Source of the DNA: Bolinopsis microptera
Taxonomy: Eukaryota > Ctenophora > Tentaculata > Lobata > Bolinopsidae
Reading direction: 5' to 3'
NCBI RefSeq assembly: GCF_026151205.1
Contig: NC_087082.1
Location: 7,757,908 to 7,821,907, forward strand
DNA length: 64,000 bases
Shown: piece by piece, positions 45,241 to 61,672 of the stretch
Layout: every line of letters starts with the position of its first letter
Numbering within the stretch: the stretch's first letter is position 1
Position numbers and translations under genes: made by a program
The notes under the pieces: generated by a model
Databases searched by the model: none
The model's input: the letters and a program-made list of their open reading frames with translations, nothing else
Told to the model about the DNA's origin: nothing

Positions 45241-45675
45241 AGGAAGAGCTGCTCAACAGAAGCAGCCCTGCGTAAAGTTACTCACGGTATCGAACGCAGG
45301 ATAGTTACTGTTAAGAAGGGATATGTTCTAGGTGAAATCCTGGACAGAAGGCGCCTTCGACAACGTCTCTTTCAAAAAGTGGACCTAGCAACAGCACAAT
45401 GGATTATTAACATGGTTACTAGACACTAATTGTTTCATTACTATTTAAAATAACGATAAATCGAGAAGAGTTCGTACCAGGAGAGGATGCCCTCAAGTAG
45501 GCATACTCTCCTCATTCCCATGGAACCTGATAGTTCTCATTACCTACACTGCGAAGGATATACCAGGTTACCTGCAAGCTTTTGCAAATCATCTTGTCTC
45601 TCTTGCGGAGGAAAATGATTTAGACATCATCTGGGACAGAACCCATAAAACCATCAACAGGAAAGAGAAATAGTG
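45240..45675 (+). pseudogene. non-LTR retrotransposon RT fragment, decayed
   Basis: Reverse-transcriptase pieces in several frames: SCSTEAALRKVTHGIE, then GAFDNVSFKKVDLATAQWI after a frameshift (the D..GAFDNVSF region of jockey/CR1-like LINEs), then RRGCPQVGILSSFPWNL (TRGCPQGGVLSPLLWNL in active copies) and LQAFANHLVSLAEEND, where the catalytic YADD-type motif reads FANH. Clearly dead. The rest of the element is not detectable. Confidence 0.8.
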
Positions 45676-46804
45676 CCAAACCAAAGTACTATCCAGTATC
45701 CATATTCGCCCCTTAAAACCCAAATAACGTCATGTTCACCTGGAATAAGAAGTTAACACTCAGACCATATGTGGCCTCAATTAATGGAGGTACTCCGCTG
45801 TTATTAGACCCACCCCACCCTACTGATGCAGTATGTGGACTAGAGCCACCCAAACAGAATACAATGCTGTTTGCGTGGCAATATGAGAATTTGTAATGAA
45901 AATAATACATTTCAAAAGTCACTCTTTCAGTTTTACAATTATTTTTGTTTTTACAACATTTTTTACATTTTTACATTTTTACATTCTAGCACTGAGTAGG
46001 GCCCGGGCCCCGGCTAATAAAGTTTCATTGTTTTGTAAATATGTAATATAACATGATTCACCTTAATGCTTGAAATAATTCGCGAATAGACGACCTATCT
46101 TGAGTACCTGTCACGTGGTGTGAATACTGTGCTCTGATTAGATAGTTTGTGTCACGTGGTGTGAATACTGTGCTATGATTGGTTAGTTTGTAATCCGCGC
46201 GACGAATTGCACAACTATAATAGGCTAGTTACGTGGTGCCCTAATTCCAGGCGCTGCTTTTGCAAACCGTAACAAATGCATAAATACCAATTTTGAGAAT
46301 GTATATTTTATACATATAAATAGTATTACAATAAACTACATCGCATATTTTACCTGAATAACTGGGGATAAACTATCGTTTAATTGATATTATAATTTTA
46401 TAAACACCTTACATCACAGTCATTTCAAAGTTACCGTTTAATAATGACTTCTATTTGTAACTTATACGGTAGCTTTTTTCCTTTTTATGAAATGCAAAAT
46501 ATCCACGATTTGATTAACTAACTTGGCTAGCATTATTTAGTGCACTCAGGTAAATTGGTTAATAAAAAGGTAAAACTTTTGCATTTCATTATAATAAACG
46601 GTTACTTTAAAGTGGTTGTGATGTAACGTATTCGTAAATTATTTATGTGTTTTATGTCTTTCCGGGAATTATATCCCAGAAAAGTCGTAAACACTAGTAA
46701 CCGATAATTTCCCGCAAGGGTTGCCAGCGTATTATCAGGACAGACTGCAAATCACCTCAGACTGGCTAGCGGGAAGTTTCAAAACAATTAACAGTTGCGC
46801 ATTA

Positions 46805-47175
46805 TACCTTATCGGACCTTATTTGACCGGACATTAAATGAATGGACATAATTATGAACGGACATCGAAATGAACGCTCGAAGGCATTCAAAACCATCAA
46901 ATATCCAAATTTTTTCATCTTTTTTCGGCGTTTTAAAAATTTTAGCAGATAAGTTGTAAATTAATTTTTCATACAATGAGCAAGAAAGGCAATCGTTAAG
47001 CAGTAAAAAATGTCAAAATATTTGTAGATCAGTGTCTATGATTATGAAAGTTGTGTAAAAACAACAGATACGAAATATGACCAGATTTGATGATCGTTAT
47101 TCAATAATCATATCACAAGTCATTTTCTCAAATGGGTTATCGTGCATTAAATATTCCATGCTTAAAGCATCATAT
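46805..47175. mobile_element. TACCTTATCGGAC-family element, one end only
   Basis: Starts TACCTTATCGGACCTTATTT and matches, inverted, the right about 330 bp of the element at 24587-25388. The opposite terminus is missing, and homology ends at the palindrome that begins near 47176, so it is truncated or interrupted. Confidence 0.7.
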
Positions 47176-47710
47176 CAGAGTAGGATTTCTCTCAGATTTG
47201 AGTTTTAAGCTATGCAATGTGGCCTCAAACGACTTAGTAAAATTCATCGTAAAAAATGGCAAAAAAGGCAGATTTAAGGCTTAAAATGCCTATTACTCAA
47301 AAAGTATCAGTTCTTTTGAAATAATTTTTACAGAATCGTAATCAGCTTGGTAAGACGAATCTTTTAGTACCAAATAGGTGCTTTTAGAAGACAAATTGTC
47401 TTAAATAATTTTCTAGCTCGAACACAAGGGTCCCTCCCCCCTTGTATAAATTTTGTACAAATTTTACACATTTTTTTACAAATTTTGTGTCTTTAAATAT
47501 TATAAATGTCGTACTAAAGGATTCGTCTTACCAAGCTGATTACGATCCTGTAAAAATTATTTCAAAAAAACTGATACTTTTTGAGTTATAGGTATTTTAA
47601 GCCTTAAATCTGCCTTTTTTGCCCTTTTTTACGATGAATTTTACTAAGTCGTTTGAGGCCACATTGCATAGCTTAAAACTCAAATCTGAGAGAAATCCTA
47701 CTCCAAAAAG
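47176..47710. repeat. 0.5-kb palindrome
   Basis: Arms of about 200 bp (47176-47375 and about 47500-47710) are near-perfect inverses, for example GTAGGATTTCTCTCAGATTT and its complement, around an about 120-bp centre with TACAAATTTTGT motifs. No coding content. Probably a foldback element inserted in or joined to the preceding relic. Confidence 0.85.
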
Positions 47711-48082
47711 TTTGATATGATCACCAGCTACACTCACAAGAATTTTTGAAGCGATATCTGCTGACCCGGGTGATTGGTGAAATGTACAACTTTCGAAGTG
47801 GGAAAAATTTCAATTTTTATTTTTTCGACCTTGTTTGGTCTGTAACTTCGTCATTTATCGTTCAATTATGTAATCCTTTCAATGGCTTCTTGTACGGATT
47901 GTAAATAATGTTCAGTAAAAAAATCAGCCAAAAAACTTTTAAAATGGCCGAACTATCGGTATTACAGTGACAGACTTCTCCTAATTTTTAAAATTTTCGA
48001 AAAAGAAAATTTTTTTTTCTCGATGAGGGAATATTTTTAGAAAATTTTGAAGGTGTGCAGTCTTATTCTTTTTGTCTAATTA

Positions 48083-48394
48083 ACCATAATATAAAATATA
48101 ATTCAGAGAATTCTTTCTGTATGTATGTACGACCGCCCACGTGCAAATCAGACGAGAAATAGGAAGTTGCGTAGTTACCATGGTAACGAGGATTGTTACA
48201 CGCACGTGCAATCATTGTTGGAACGTCATTTTGATCGGTTTTGTGGTAATTAGTAATTAAGTTGTGCTCAGTGTGAGCTGCATTTTAATCGGCTGTATCT
48301 TCGGTCGTGACGGATATTTTTTGATGCGATAAAAACTGACTACCAAAGAATACTATTAGTATTACCTTCTTCCCAGTGACCACGGGCTTTCTAG
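48083..48394 (+). mobile_element. Helitron-like non-autonomous unit 1
   Basis: About 310 bp ending ..CCCAGTGACCACGGGCTTTCTAG: a short hairpin (CCC.GTG/CAC.GGG) a few bases before a terminal CTAG, as in Helitron 3' ends (CTRR). The next unit starts directly with TC. The left end of this unit is diverged and not exactly defined. No RepHel protein. Confidence 0.6.
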
Positions 48395-49548
48395 TCTCTA
48401 TTATAATTCAAAGAATTATTTCTGTAGAATGTATGTACGACCGCCCACGTGCAAATCAGACGAGAAATAGGAATTTAGGTAACAACCAAAAGGTTCCATA
48501 GCAACGGTGTTTTAATGCACACATGCACGTGCAAAGATTGTTTTAACGTCATTTTTATCCGTTTTGTGGTAATTACGTTGTGTTTAAAGTGTTTTATATT
48601 TAAGGCCACAGGGGGGGGGTCGAGGCTTTAAAAAATGCAAAAAAATATTATGCTTTGAATCAATACATATTTTTGTGGTGGATACTTTGCCACCACTCAT
48701 TTGTCTGTAGCTATTTTACTTTTTTTTTATAAATGAGGTTAACCAATTCTCATTTAACCTCATTTTTTTGATAAATCGATAATGGAGGGCAGAAATATTG
48801 ATGCCATTACAACTGAAAACTACGATAAGCTTTGTTTTTATTGTTTTTGTGTTATTTCAGCAGTTAAACTTTGAAAAATATACAAATAAAGGCAAAATAC
48901 TCAAAAATCACATAACATAAAAAACAGTTTTTTGCCTCTCCTGAAAACCTCGAATTTTTGACTTCAAAATCTATCTTCTCCTAGAGTTTTTATCCATTTC
49001 ACCTCAAATTTGGAACTTATGTTCCTAACATAAGTTTAAAAGTTTGTTATGTAACGATTGTTGTAATTTTGCTCCTAACTCTTTTTATGAGGTTAACCAT
49101 TTTAAATTTTGTAACCCGCACTCATGGTTAACCTCATATCTCAGCTTTGGAGCAAGATATCATAAATCGTTACATAACAAAAACTCAAAATACCTTGAAG
49201 AACATTGTTGCCAAGTTACAAGGTTCTAAGTCATAAACTGAAAAAGAAGATAGATTTTGAACACGATTTCATTTAAAGTTTTCATTTACAATAGAATTAC
49301 AGGTAAACCTCAAAATTCAACGCGCGATATCTTCAAATAGGAAATTCTGTTTTCAGTAAGGACAAAAGCATTTGAAAATTTAGATCGAGCTCTACAACAT
49401 ATCTCAAAATCTCAAAATTGACCTCGGACCCCCCCCTGTGGCCTTAAATCGGCTGTATCTTCGGTCGGGATGGATCTTTTTTGATGCGATTAAAACTTTC
49501 TTTCAAAGAATACTACTAGCTTCGTCCCTGTTACCACGGGCTTTCTAG
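48395..49548 (+). mobile_element. Helitron-like unit 2 (tandem), interrupted
   Basis: Starts TCTCTATTATAATTCAAAG and ends ..ACCACGGGCTTTCTAG at 49548, followed by T. It is a head-to-tail copy of unit 1, sharing GTACGACCGCCCACGTGCAA and CGGCTGTATCTTCGGTCG. It is split by a TTAA element (48604-49443); without it the unit is about 310 bp, the same as unit 1. Confidence 0.6.
48604..49443. mobile_element. 840-bp TIR element with TTAA duplication
   Basis: Ends GGCCACAGGGGGGGGGTC and its inverse (about 20 bp) are flanked by TTAA on both sides (48600-48603 and 49444-49447). Unit 1 of the surrounding Helitron-like repeat carries the uninterrupted site near 48285. TTAA duplication is typical of piggyBac and Kolobok groups. 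There is no transposase, and the interior is AT-rich with many GAGGTTAAC motifs. A diverged copy lies at about 28500-29021. Confidence 0.85.
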
Positions 49549-52430
49549 TATAAAATAAAATCGATGTTCGGAGCAAAAACGTTTTTGGTGTATCTCCCCT
49601 TAATTAGAGCTTTTGCAGGGCGTCTAGAGTCTAGACCTTGACCAAATCGACCGCATGTGCATAAAATTTGCAGATTTAAAGAGCATCGATAGGTGTTTCA
49701 AAACAGATTTTCGTGAACCATATTGTTATCTATCTAGAATATATGTATAAATGTGGAAACTCAGTGAGTGAGTGAGTGAGTGAGTTATAATGTACAACCC
49801 ACTTAATCAAGAAAACGGTAAGAGTTACAGGACTGGTTTTTTTTGTATGATGCCGAACAACTTTGAGGAAGCCAAATATTTTCGGCAAAGTTTCTGAAAA
49901 TCGACCAAAAATTGTTTTCAACTTGCTCCTTCGTTAAAACATTTGTAATTGAAGTTTGAAGTTAGTGTTTTAAAAGATTATTTTGGTAAAAAACCCAATG
50001 TTGTGAATTAGTATTTTCAATTCTGGTGTTGGGCCATCCCTTGGATTGCAACGCTCAGTTCGGCCTTATATAGTTTTATGTTGTGCATTAGACTAATTTT
50101 AAAAGTGAAAATCTGAAATTACCACAGGTGGGGCCACGCCCAATTCGATGAAAAATCGCTAGAAGTAGAATCACTGAAAATTGCTATTTTCACGATTTTT
50201 CTCAACTTAATGGAGTCCCGTTTTGATTACAATTCTACTTAAATCTTTTAAAACTTAACATGCTTGTCAAACTATGTGAAACTAAACATATACCAAAATT
50301 TGCGATGATTAAATGTTGGGTGCGCACGCAACTTCAACTCAAAGTTTGTGCAGACTCAAACGCAAGAAAATGTTTTCTAAAAACACACAATATCGGGGTA
50401 ATGTCATAATTTCAAGCATATAATTACATAGATTTACAATATTCAATTATTCATATAATTATATGATATACAATATTCGCGTTGTTACAAACTTGTAGCA
50501 AATGGTAAGAGCACTCCGTGAGGTGTAGATGGTGACCTACAGCGCAGATTCTAGCTGCTTAACTAAAATAAAGTATTGCTTAGTTGCGTAACTGTAATTT
50601 AAGGTTAGCTTCTAATGACTGGCTGATAGAAGCTGAGTTGAAGATATTCCGAGAAAGAAACCGTGCCAGTCTAACAAATTAGTGTTTCGCTAAATTCGAG
50701 GGAATAACACATCTCTTTAAAAATACTCAAGTTTTTTGTTTCTTAAAGGTTGTCAGTTTATCGGCCCTCAGGCAGCGATTTTGAATCCCGTTTGGACCAA
50801 AGTCCATGATCCTAAAGCTAATGGGTTACCATCACTTACCAGGAAAGTGTAATTGATGGAGGTTGTTATTAAAACCTCGAAAATGGAAGTAGGAGTATGA
50901 CATAATTGCACATTGATACACGTCTGAATCTGCTTTAAAGCTGATAAATGTCATAAACGATTGAAATTTTCACACTACTGATCACTTAAAGTTAAACGAT
51001 AGATCCTCAATGAAATCACTTTCATGAAAGCGTATCTACGATCTAATTTGATCATAATATTTGATCAGTCTATTTTTTAGTTTTATACTCCCTTCAGACA
51101 GTGCAAGTATCCATAAATATATATTTAATATCGAGTTGTTTCTGAGAAATTCTCTAATATTGAATATTTTAATACGGAACGTGATGCCCTGCAGTAAATA
51201 TACCTAATGAGGCTAGAAAGTTAAACTGTCACTCGTGTTGATTTTAAGGGGACCTCGTCAGTGGCAACTCATGAAATGTTAGAGTTGAAACCCAAAGTTC
51301 AATAATACCGAGAGCTGACACAGGAACTCCAGCTCTTTCTGTATAAGTGAGGAGCAACATCCTTCTCAGCACTTATTAACCTTATATTACGTATTAAACC
51401 TTTCGGCCGAGCTCCACTTTATACTCTACTTTATATATATTTATACTCTACTTTATATATTGTCACGTGTTAGTCAGGTGTTGGTCTGCGCGTTCAAAAT
51501 CCATTATAGTACGTCCAGACCAAGTGTTTATGAATTGCATAACACGGTAACCATGGTAACCAAGGTAACCATGGTAACCGAGGATGACTTCTAGATTGGG
51601 TAGGTTGAGTTAGTAGCGGCTACTACACGTGATATGAAGCAATGCTCGTGTCACGTGTACCCTCACAGATCATGAGATCACCTTTCTAATCAATCTCTGA
51701 TCCACTTCCAGTACATCATATTTTACGTTGAGTAAGTAAATTTAACGAATATATTTCTAGCTATAACAAAAACTAGTAGAGTGGTTTAACCTCTTTAATA
51801 CAGTAGCAATCGTAAAACTTACTATAATTTGATGAGTCAGCTCCTGCTGAGAGCTAACTGGTTAGCCGGTCTACTGATGGTCGACTTGCTAAGTCAGCTC
51901 CTGCTATAATGAATCGTATAAAAATAATTTAGACTCTATTAAAGAAATATTGCCTGAGTTAAGTTGCACCACGTGGTTAAGTTGCACGATGTTCTGAACT
52001 CTCTGACTCAACAGCCCACAAGAGAGCGTGAAGTCAAAGTCAAACGTTACGCTGTTATACCATGAGCTAGAGCAGCAATTACAATTTCTAAACTCGTTAA
52101 CCACTATCAACTGCACCCCCAACCCGGCCGGATAATGGACAGCTATGGTCCGGTGTCTATCAAAACGCTTCTAGTTCTTATTAACCGTCGCGTATCGAAT
52201 TTAAAGAATTTAAACTATAACTTTTTTAGTTTGAAATCAAGTGACATTTTTTATTATTCTATTGTTAGGAAAAATATCAAATGGAAGAAGCGGGTGGTCT
52301 GCAATACTGAACGTAAGAATATTCTGAAAACACGGAAATGACAAAAATTGCTACAAGAAACTTGTCATGATGATTCCTACGCGAGAAATTTCAAATTTGA
52401 GGTACACTTGCATGGATCGAGTGGAGTAGT
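49549..52430. other. gene-free spacer
   Basis: A GAGT microsatellite (five units, 49765-49785) and a GGTAACCATGGTAACC cluster (about 51547-51580) are the only repeats I note. CACGTG occurs at 51464, 51626 and 51652. No exon or known element is recognised; short frames at 49730, 51904 and 52135 have no motif. Confidence 0.4.
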
Positions 52431-53104
52431 GTGCCTTTGACAGGAGACCCATTTTGAGGAGTTGTACAACAAGCAAGGTAATTCAGGAGATAAACGAAAC
52501 ATTTTTATAAGCAATTAATTAATAATCTCCATTTGTACTTGTAGCCAATTTTATATTGCAATATTATATATTCGTGGAGCGGGGTCAGCGCACGTCAATC
52601 TGGAGTAATCGCACTCAATTCCGCACTCGCCGATATGCAATATATCATGCTGCACAATTGATTTAAATATGAAGCTGTCTAGACGAAAGAATTTTATGCT
52701 GCAGGAATTTGTCCTCTGTTTTAAAGCAGAGTTCGGAGTTCAGGGTCCTCATCATCCTGCCAGCAATTCCACCTACAAATGTTTGGGAATTGTGTAGTCC
52801 GAGAGGTGCGTTATTCTTGACTAATTTTGTTCGCCCAGTACAGTATCATGCATCGATGGTAAATACGTCAAAAAATCGCCTGTAAATACGCCGTATTCAA
52901 AAATTCTAAGAAATACGTGAAATACGGCAAAATTTGCCGTTTAAATTCTTTGATGGTAAAATTTTTCAAAATACGCGCGTATCTCTTTCGAAATACGTGA
53001 TTACAGATTACTGATATTTGCGCGTGCGTCGCTGGCCCAGTGGTATATATATATATATAATATTAATATAGCAATACTGACAGTCGTTTTGGAGACTTCA
53101 CGGT

Positions 53105-53305
53105 GCTCGAATGAAAACGCTGCAGCGACTTGCTATTCTTATGCTGAACCAACCAATCAGTCAGTCTGCTGCAGAGCAGAGCTTCTCAGGTTATAAAGCA
53201 GTTATGCCTCCCTCGAGGAATAGACTTTCAACCGAGACCCAGTTCCAGTGCATTTTTATCTATTACAATATTCGCAGACTAAGATCACAAGTCTCTCTTG
53301 CTTGA
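53105..53305 (+). pseudogene. hAT transposase C-terminal fragment
   Basis: A 64-residue open segment (LAILMLNQPISQSAAEQSFS followed by about 10 residues, RNRLSTE and a hydrophobic stretch) matches the dimerisation region at the end of hAT transposases (typically ..P.SSA.SERVFS..G.....RN.L....). The upstream catalytic part is not found; the preceding 150 bp are AT-rich with repeated AAATACG motifs. A dead relic. Confidence 0.75.
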
Positions 53306-54685
53306 ATTTTGAAACCGGTTACCGGATTAACACGGACTTCCCAGTGGCATAAGTTTAAAAAGTGACTAGGAATCCAGCCTGGAAAGAAAAAACGGCTATA
53401 ATAAACTTTTAAAACGGCTATAATAAATTTTTCGGCCGGATGACGATTTCATTTCACCTTGCTAGTTATATTACAGAGGTATTTTTAGTTATTCACTGTC
53501 CTTATTGTCAATCTTTTTTGGAGGGACCAAAATGTAATATTTATATTGATGGCGCGTTAGAGAAATCACTTTTCATCGGTGGCTGTTTTTAATTTAAGAA
53601 AATTCCATCATAGAACATTTATAAGCTGCACACTAGACTAGGTGAATGTGCAGAAATAGTTCTAGCTGAGAAGGAAAAGGATGACGAGTACAAGTACACG
53701 TGATTTGAGCACTTGGGTATAATCTTACTGGGTCTATCTACTTCCAAATAAGTGCTAATCATAACTTTTTCAACATCTTGAAACGATCAGCACTCGACAT
53801 TTTGCAGCAGCATGGCAACAAGCCAGTGACAATCACCACACTAAGTATCTGAAACAATATAAACAAAAAGAGGCCTGAAGACTCGCCCTACTCACGATAT
53901 CAGATAAAAGATGATTGATTGCCTGCCCGACGGCTCCGAGCCCTCACCACCACGGACAAGGTGGACCAAACAACGTACATAGATTAAAATAAGGATAATG
54001 AATTGCGATGAACACAGTGGGCTCTACTTGTTCATGACTAATAGCTAGCTAGAAGGACTAGAGATATATAGAGGGTTTTACAATTAATTTGCTATAATTC
54101 ATCACACATCGATACTCGGGAGCTGCTGCAGTCAACGGTTCATCACGCAGTTCTATATACAACACATAACATGTGTGGTATAGCGTTAAAGCTCTTGAGA
54201 TTTATTACCGATATAGGAAGAGTGAGCTGGGGTGGTAATCATTAAGAGGCTGCAGTACTTATGACATTTTGTTAACTTACTTTAAAGAATTTAGCTGTAA
54301 GATTTCAGTTGTCGTCCACCGAGATTGCCTGATGATGATGTAATCTTATTTGTATTAGCTTACTTAGGATAATAATAAATTGAGATTTAATAACACCACT
54401 TTTAAGATACAAATTATTCTCAGCAGTGTTTAAACTAGTCATCCCAGAAAATAACTTGAATACTAGGTATAGTACCTACCTACCTATGGTAGTGCAAGAA
54501 AATGATACTTATATGTTTAGATTTAACACCATATATGACCAAAATAGATTACTTGGACTTCTGGGGAAAATATTCTACTTAGGAGCAATGTATATAAAGT
54601 GAAAGTGATCATTGCATTTCTTTAAACATTATTGATTGGGGCAGCTAACAGTGAATAGTGATATAATATGACTGGAATATTAATA
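53306..54685. other. no gene recognised
   Basis: AT-rich spacer with a small duplication of AACGGCTATAATAAA (53391-53428). No element or exon is identified. Confidence 0.35.
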
Positions 54686-54687
54686 TA

Positions 54688-54949
54688 CAGGGTGATTTTA
54701 ATTGGCTACAATTTATGAGATACATTGAAAAATCACTCCAATTTTGCATATTCACTATTTAGGTTATAAAAATGTATGAAAGTTAGAATAATACAATGGA
54801 ATATTATTAGTCAGGATCAAACGAGAAGCCAGAATGAAATTCATAACGTTTGTTAATCAATTCATATTTCAAAATTTTCTCTGTCATTAACTTTTTTATT
54901 TGTAAATTTTTACAATCCGAAGTCCCAACATTATTTTCGCATCACCCTG
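54688..54949. mobile_element. Tc1/mariner-like MITE, 262 bp
   Basis: Begins CAGGGTGATTTTAATTGGC and ends GCATCACCCTG with TA on both sides (54686-54687, 54950-54951), the usual target duplication of Tc1/mariner elements. The inverted match is about 10 bp. No transposase. Confidence 0.65.
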
Positions 54950-55263
54950 TAATTGATCTAAAACTCGATCCTTTTACAATTTACGGAAGTAACCAAGAAG
55001 CCCTGTTTGGTATTTCAAAAATTTGTAACTAATTCAAACTCAGATTTAAAATATATTTCAATTCTTAAATGATAAAAAATCATGAATAAAAACGTGAATG
55101 CATTAAAACAATAAGAAAAGTATAGTTCGCTCTTCCGTTCAAAATGACGATAAAAATTAAATTGTAAATATGATTCTGTTCTAAAATAGGACTCTAATTC
55201 AATTGTGGTAATAAAATATTCTACCTTACTACTGTCATCTAATACCGTGCAGGTTGAACCCCT

Positions 55264-59012
<3,749 letters not shown>

Positions 59013-61187
59013 TATTAGTGGCACACTTTACTTTGAAGTTGACGAATGGAGTTGGATTATAACGTCAGATTTGTTCTTTTCTGTGACGAATCAAGATAAG
59101 AAAAACTGACCTAAAAACTATCATGAAACGGAATCAAAGTGAAAAGACAGTATGAGGAATCAAATGTAAGGAAGCAAATTAATCACGAGGCTTTATCGGC
59201 TTTATAACTTTATAATAGCAAAATCCGTGTCAAATTTCAAACAATGTATTCAACATCTTCATGCACTGGGAGATATGTCAACTTGTCCAGTGGCTTTTAT
59301 ACTTCATAAACAGGGGTGGTTGCGGACAAATTAGCTTAAAATGTAATTAGTTTGGATTTAGGGGTCGTTCACTTATCACGTAATTAGCCGAGGGAGTTTC
59401 CAAGTGATGACTGTTGATTACTGGGGAGGGGGTTTGGCTGTTCATTACGTGATCAACATTTTCATTTTTACCCAAATTTTTATTTCAATTCCATTTAATT
59501 TCACTCTGACAGTGATCAGATATCCGGCTGCACTCGGTTTTGTAGCCTGATGTCGGGTAATCAGGCTACATGCCAGGTCCTTAGCTTCAAATGGTTCAAT
59601 AGCGGGTGCTCGGGACCAAAAATTTCAAACCTTAGAAGAAAAATTATAAATTTTCTGACATCTAAAGGTAAAAATTGCCAAAAAATTGATTAAGCAATAT
59701 TTTAAATTTTATGATTAAGATTTGTACGTGCTAACTGCTTACGTCACCTATTCATACTTGACATGGCACATCACTCACCAGTCACCATATAGTTATACCC
59801 TTGGCTGGAAGTGAAATCCCTATCCCGTGCATAATAGTGCACTGATTGTAAAATAACATTGTTACTGAGTTGTCAGTTTTTATGAACTTATTGACGCGGC
59901 GGTCAACGGAAGTCTAGCTGCAGAATGATTTCAAATCAACTGACTTGATATGAATTGAATCACGAATTCAAATATTTTAAATAGCACCTATACTTAACAG
60001 TAACATGGCATGACCGATCAATTGTTAAAGAAATGGCATGAACTCGAACGCAGTCATTTGAATCTGACGTGCTTGAAGTTGACGAAACGCCCGCGAAACG
60101 TAACAAAATGAAATTAAAATAAACGATCTTCAAGTCTCTCTCCGGGCTGCTTTGTTCAGTCCGAGCCCGTTAGACAATTTTTATCACATTCATTATTAGG
60201 TCAAATTAATCTATTCTGTGCACATGTCTTAGTGAGGTGGTGATTGAGGAACGAGCTCAGGTAAAGAAAGCGGCGATCTGGCCACCTCGGGCAGGTTATA
60301 TATGCCACCCCGATATTGATACCACTTTCTCCGGCGCCATCCACCGGTTCTTATCAAATGTAATATTATCATCTCCCCTTATCAGATGAGTTTTAAGGGT
60401 GCTACAATTCCCATATTCGCGTGTTTCGTCTAAACTGGGCCCTGTACTGTCTCAGTATTGCTTTGTCAATAGATTACAATGCCCCAAACTGATCAGCCAA
60501 TCACACGGCTTTGTTTCCATCACCGAATCTCAGGAGGGATCACGTGGTTCAGTCACGTGATCGGCGGTAATGGAGTACGGGAAAGGTTGTCACGTCTGCA
60601 ATCAGTGCTGCCCATTACTGAGCCTTCATCTGCTTTATTGTTGTGATATATACCCAGTGCCGGCAGAATGATCGATATCAACGCAAGTCATTATTTTGAC
60701 TGGGCTGAAGGTTATTAAAGCACTTAGGTATCCTCACAACTCGTATCATCATCATCACAATCAAAATTATCTTATCTGTGTCCTAACACGATGTTGCAAT
60801 TTGCATAAAAAATGATCGCTCGGTAACGTCATACTTCAAAACTTTGTTGGTAAATCGTGCGAAATGCCGAAATCACAATGATATGACAATATCCAAGCAA
60901 ACGTTATTTTTATATTTATGATAGTCCCTCAAGCATTATAATTACGATTATTATCATCTAATTCAAAAAGGGCTGAAATATTACCCTCACTCAATCGTCC
61001 TCCAAAACTTTCACAATGCAGTGAAGTTCATACCAAGATCATAATTCGAACTGCAGTCTGTCAGACGTCGCCCGACCAATCATCTTATAGCCTCCAGGTC
61101 AGTAAAGATATGGCCAACTTTCTGGGAATTTCTGTTTTTAGGTGTAACAACAATCTTACTATATATAAAGCGAGACGATATATGATA
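59013..61187. other. upstream of PEPD; gene-free
   Basis: Probably includes the PEPD promoter, not located. A block GGGGTCGTTCACTTATCACG at about 59362 with ATTACGTGATCAAC at about 59443 looks like a decayed MITE. Two TCACGTG motifs lie at 60540 and 60553. No exon is recognised. Confidence 0.4.
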
Positions 61188-61672
61188 TATCCTTGCTGTA
61201 CGGCAGTGTTAAACAAGGAAATGAAACCGATGGGGTTCCGTTCAGGCCCTTCACACTTTGTTTCTGTCTAGTTCTAATGTACCGTCACAATAGTGACTTT
61301 AAAATATATAATCAAGAGTACTAGCCTGCTGATTTATCGCGGCTGTTCTCATTTCAAAATATGCTTGGTGTAGCTTGTTGGGATAGTATAGGAATTCTAG
61401 TTCCTATAGTTGGGAATGAGGTAGTTGTCTGTTCACAGATCGCCCTCTAAACTTACAAGGAAATATTTCCTGTAGATCCTTGGTATATAAGCAACATTTG
61501 ACAAAGCATAGTGTGGAGTGAGCTATGTGCCCATCCTTGGAGAACCCGGTAGATGTCCTTGCTGTACGGCAGTGTTGAACAAGGAACTGAAACCGAGGGG
61601 TTCCGTTCAGGCCCTTCACACTTTGTTTCTGTCTAGTTCTAATGTACCGTCACTATAGTGACTTTAAAATAT
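61188..61672. repeat. about 117-bp direct repeat pair
   Basis: Segment 61188-61306 (CCTTGCTGTACGGCAGTGTT ..) recurs at 61556-61672 with few changes, ending AGTGACTTTAAAATATAT in both. The about 250 bp between them is unrelated. It could be long direct termini of a small element; no coding content. Confidence 0.8.
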
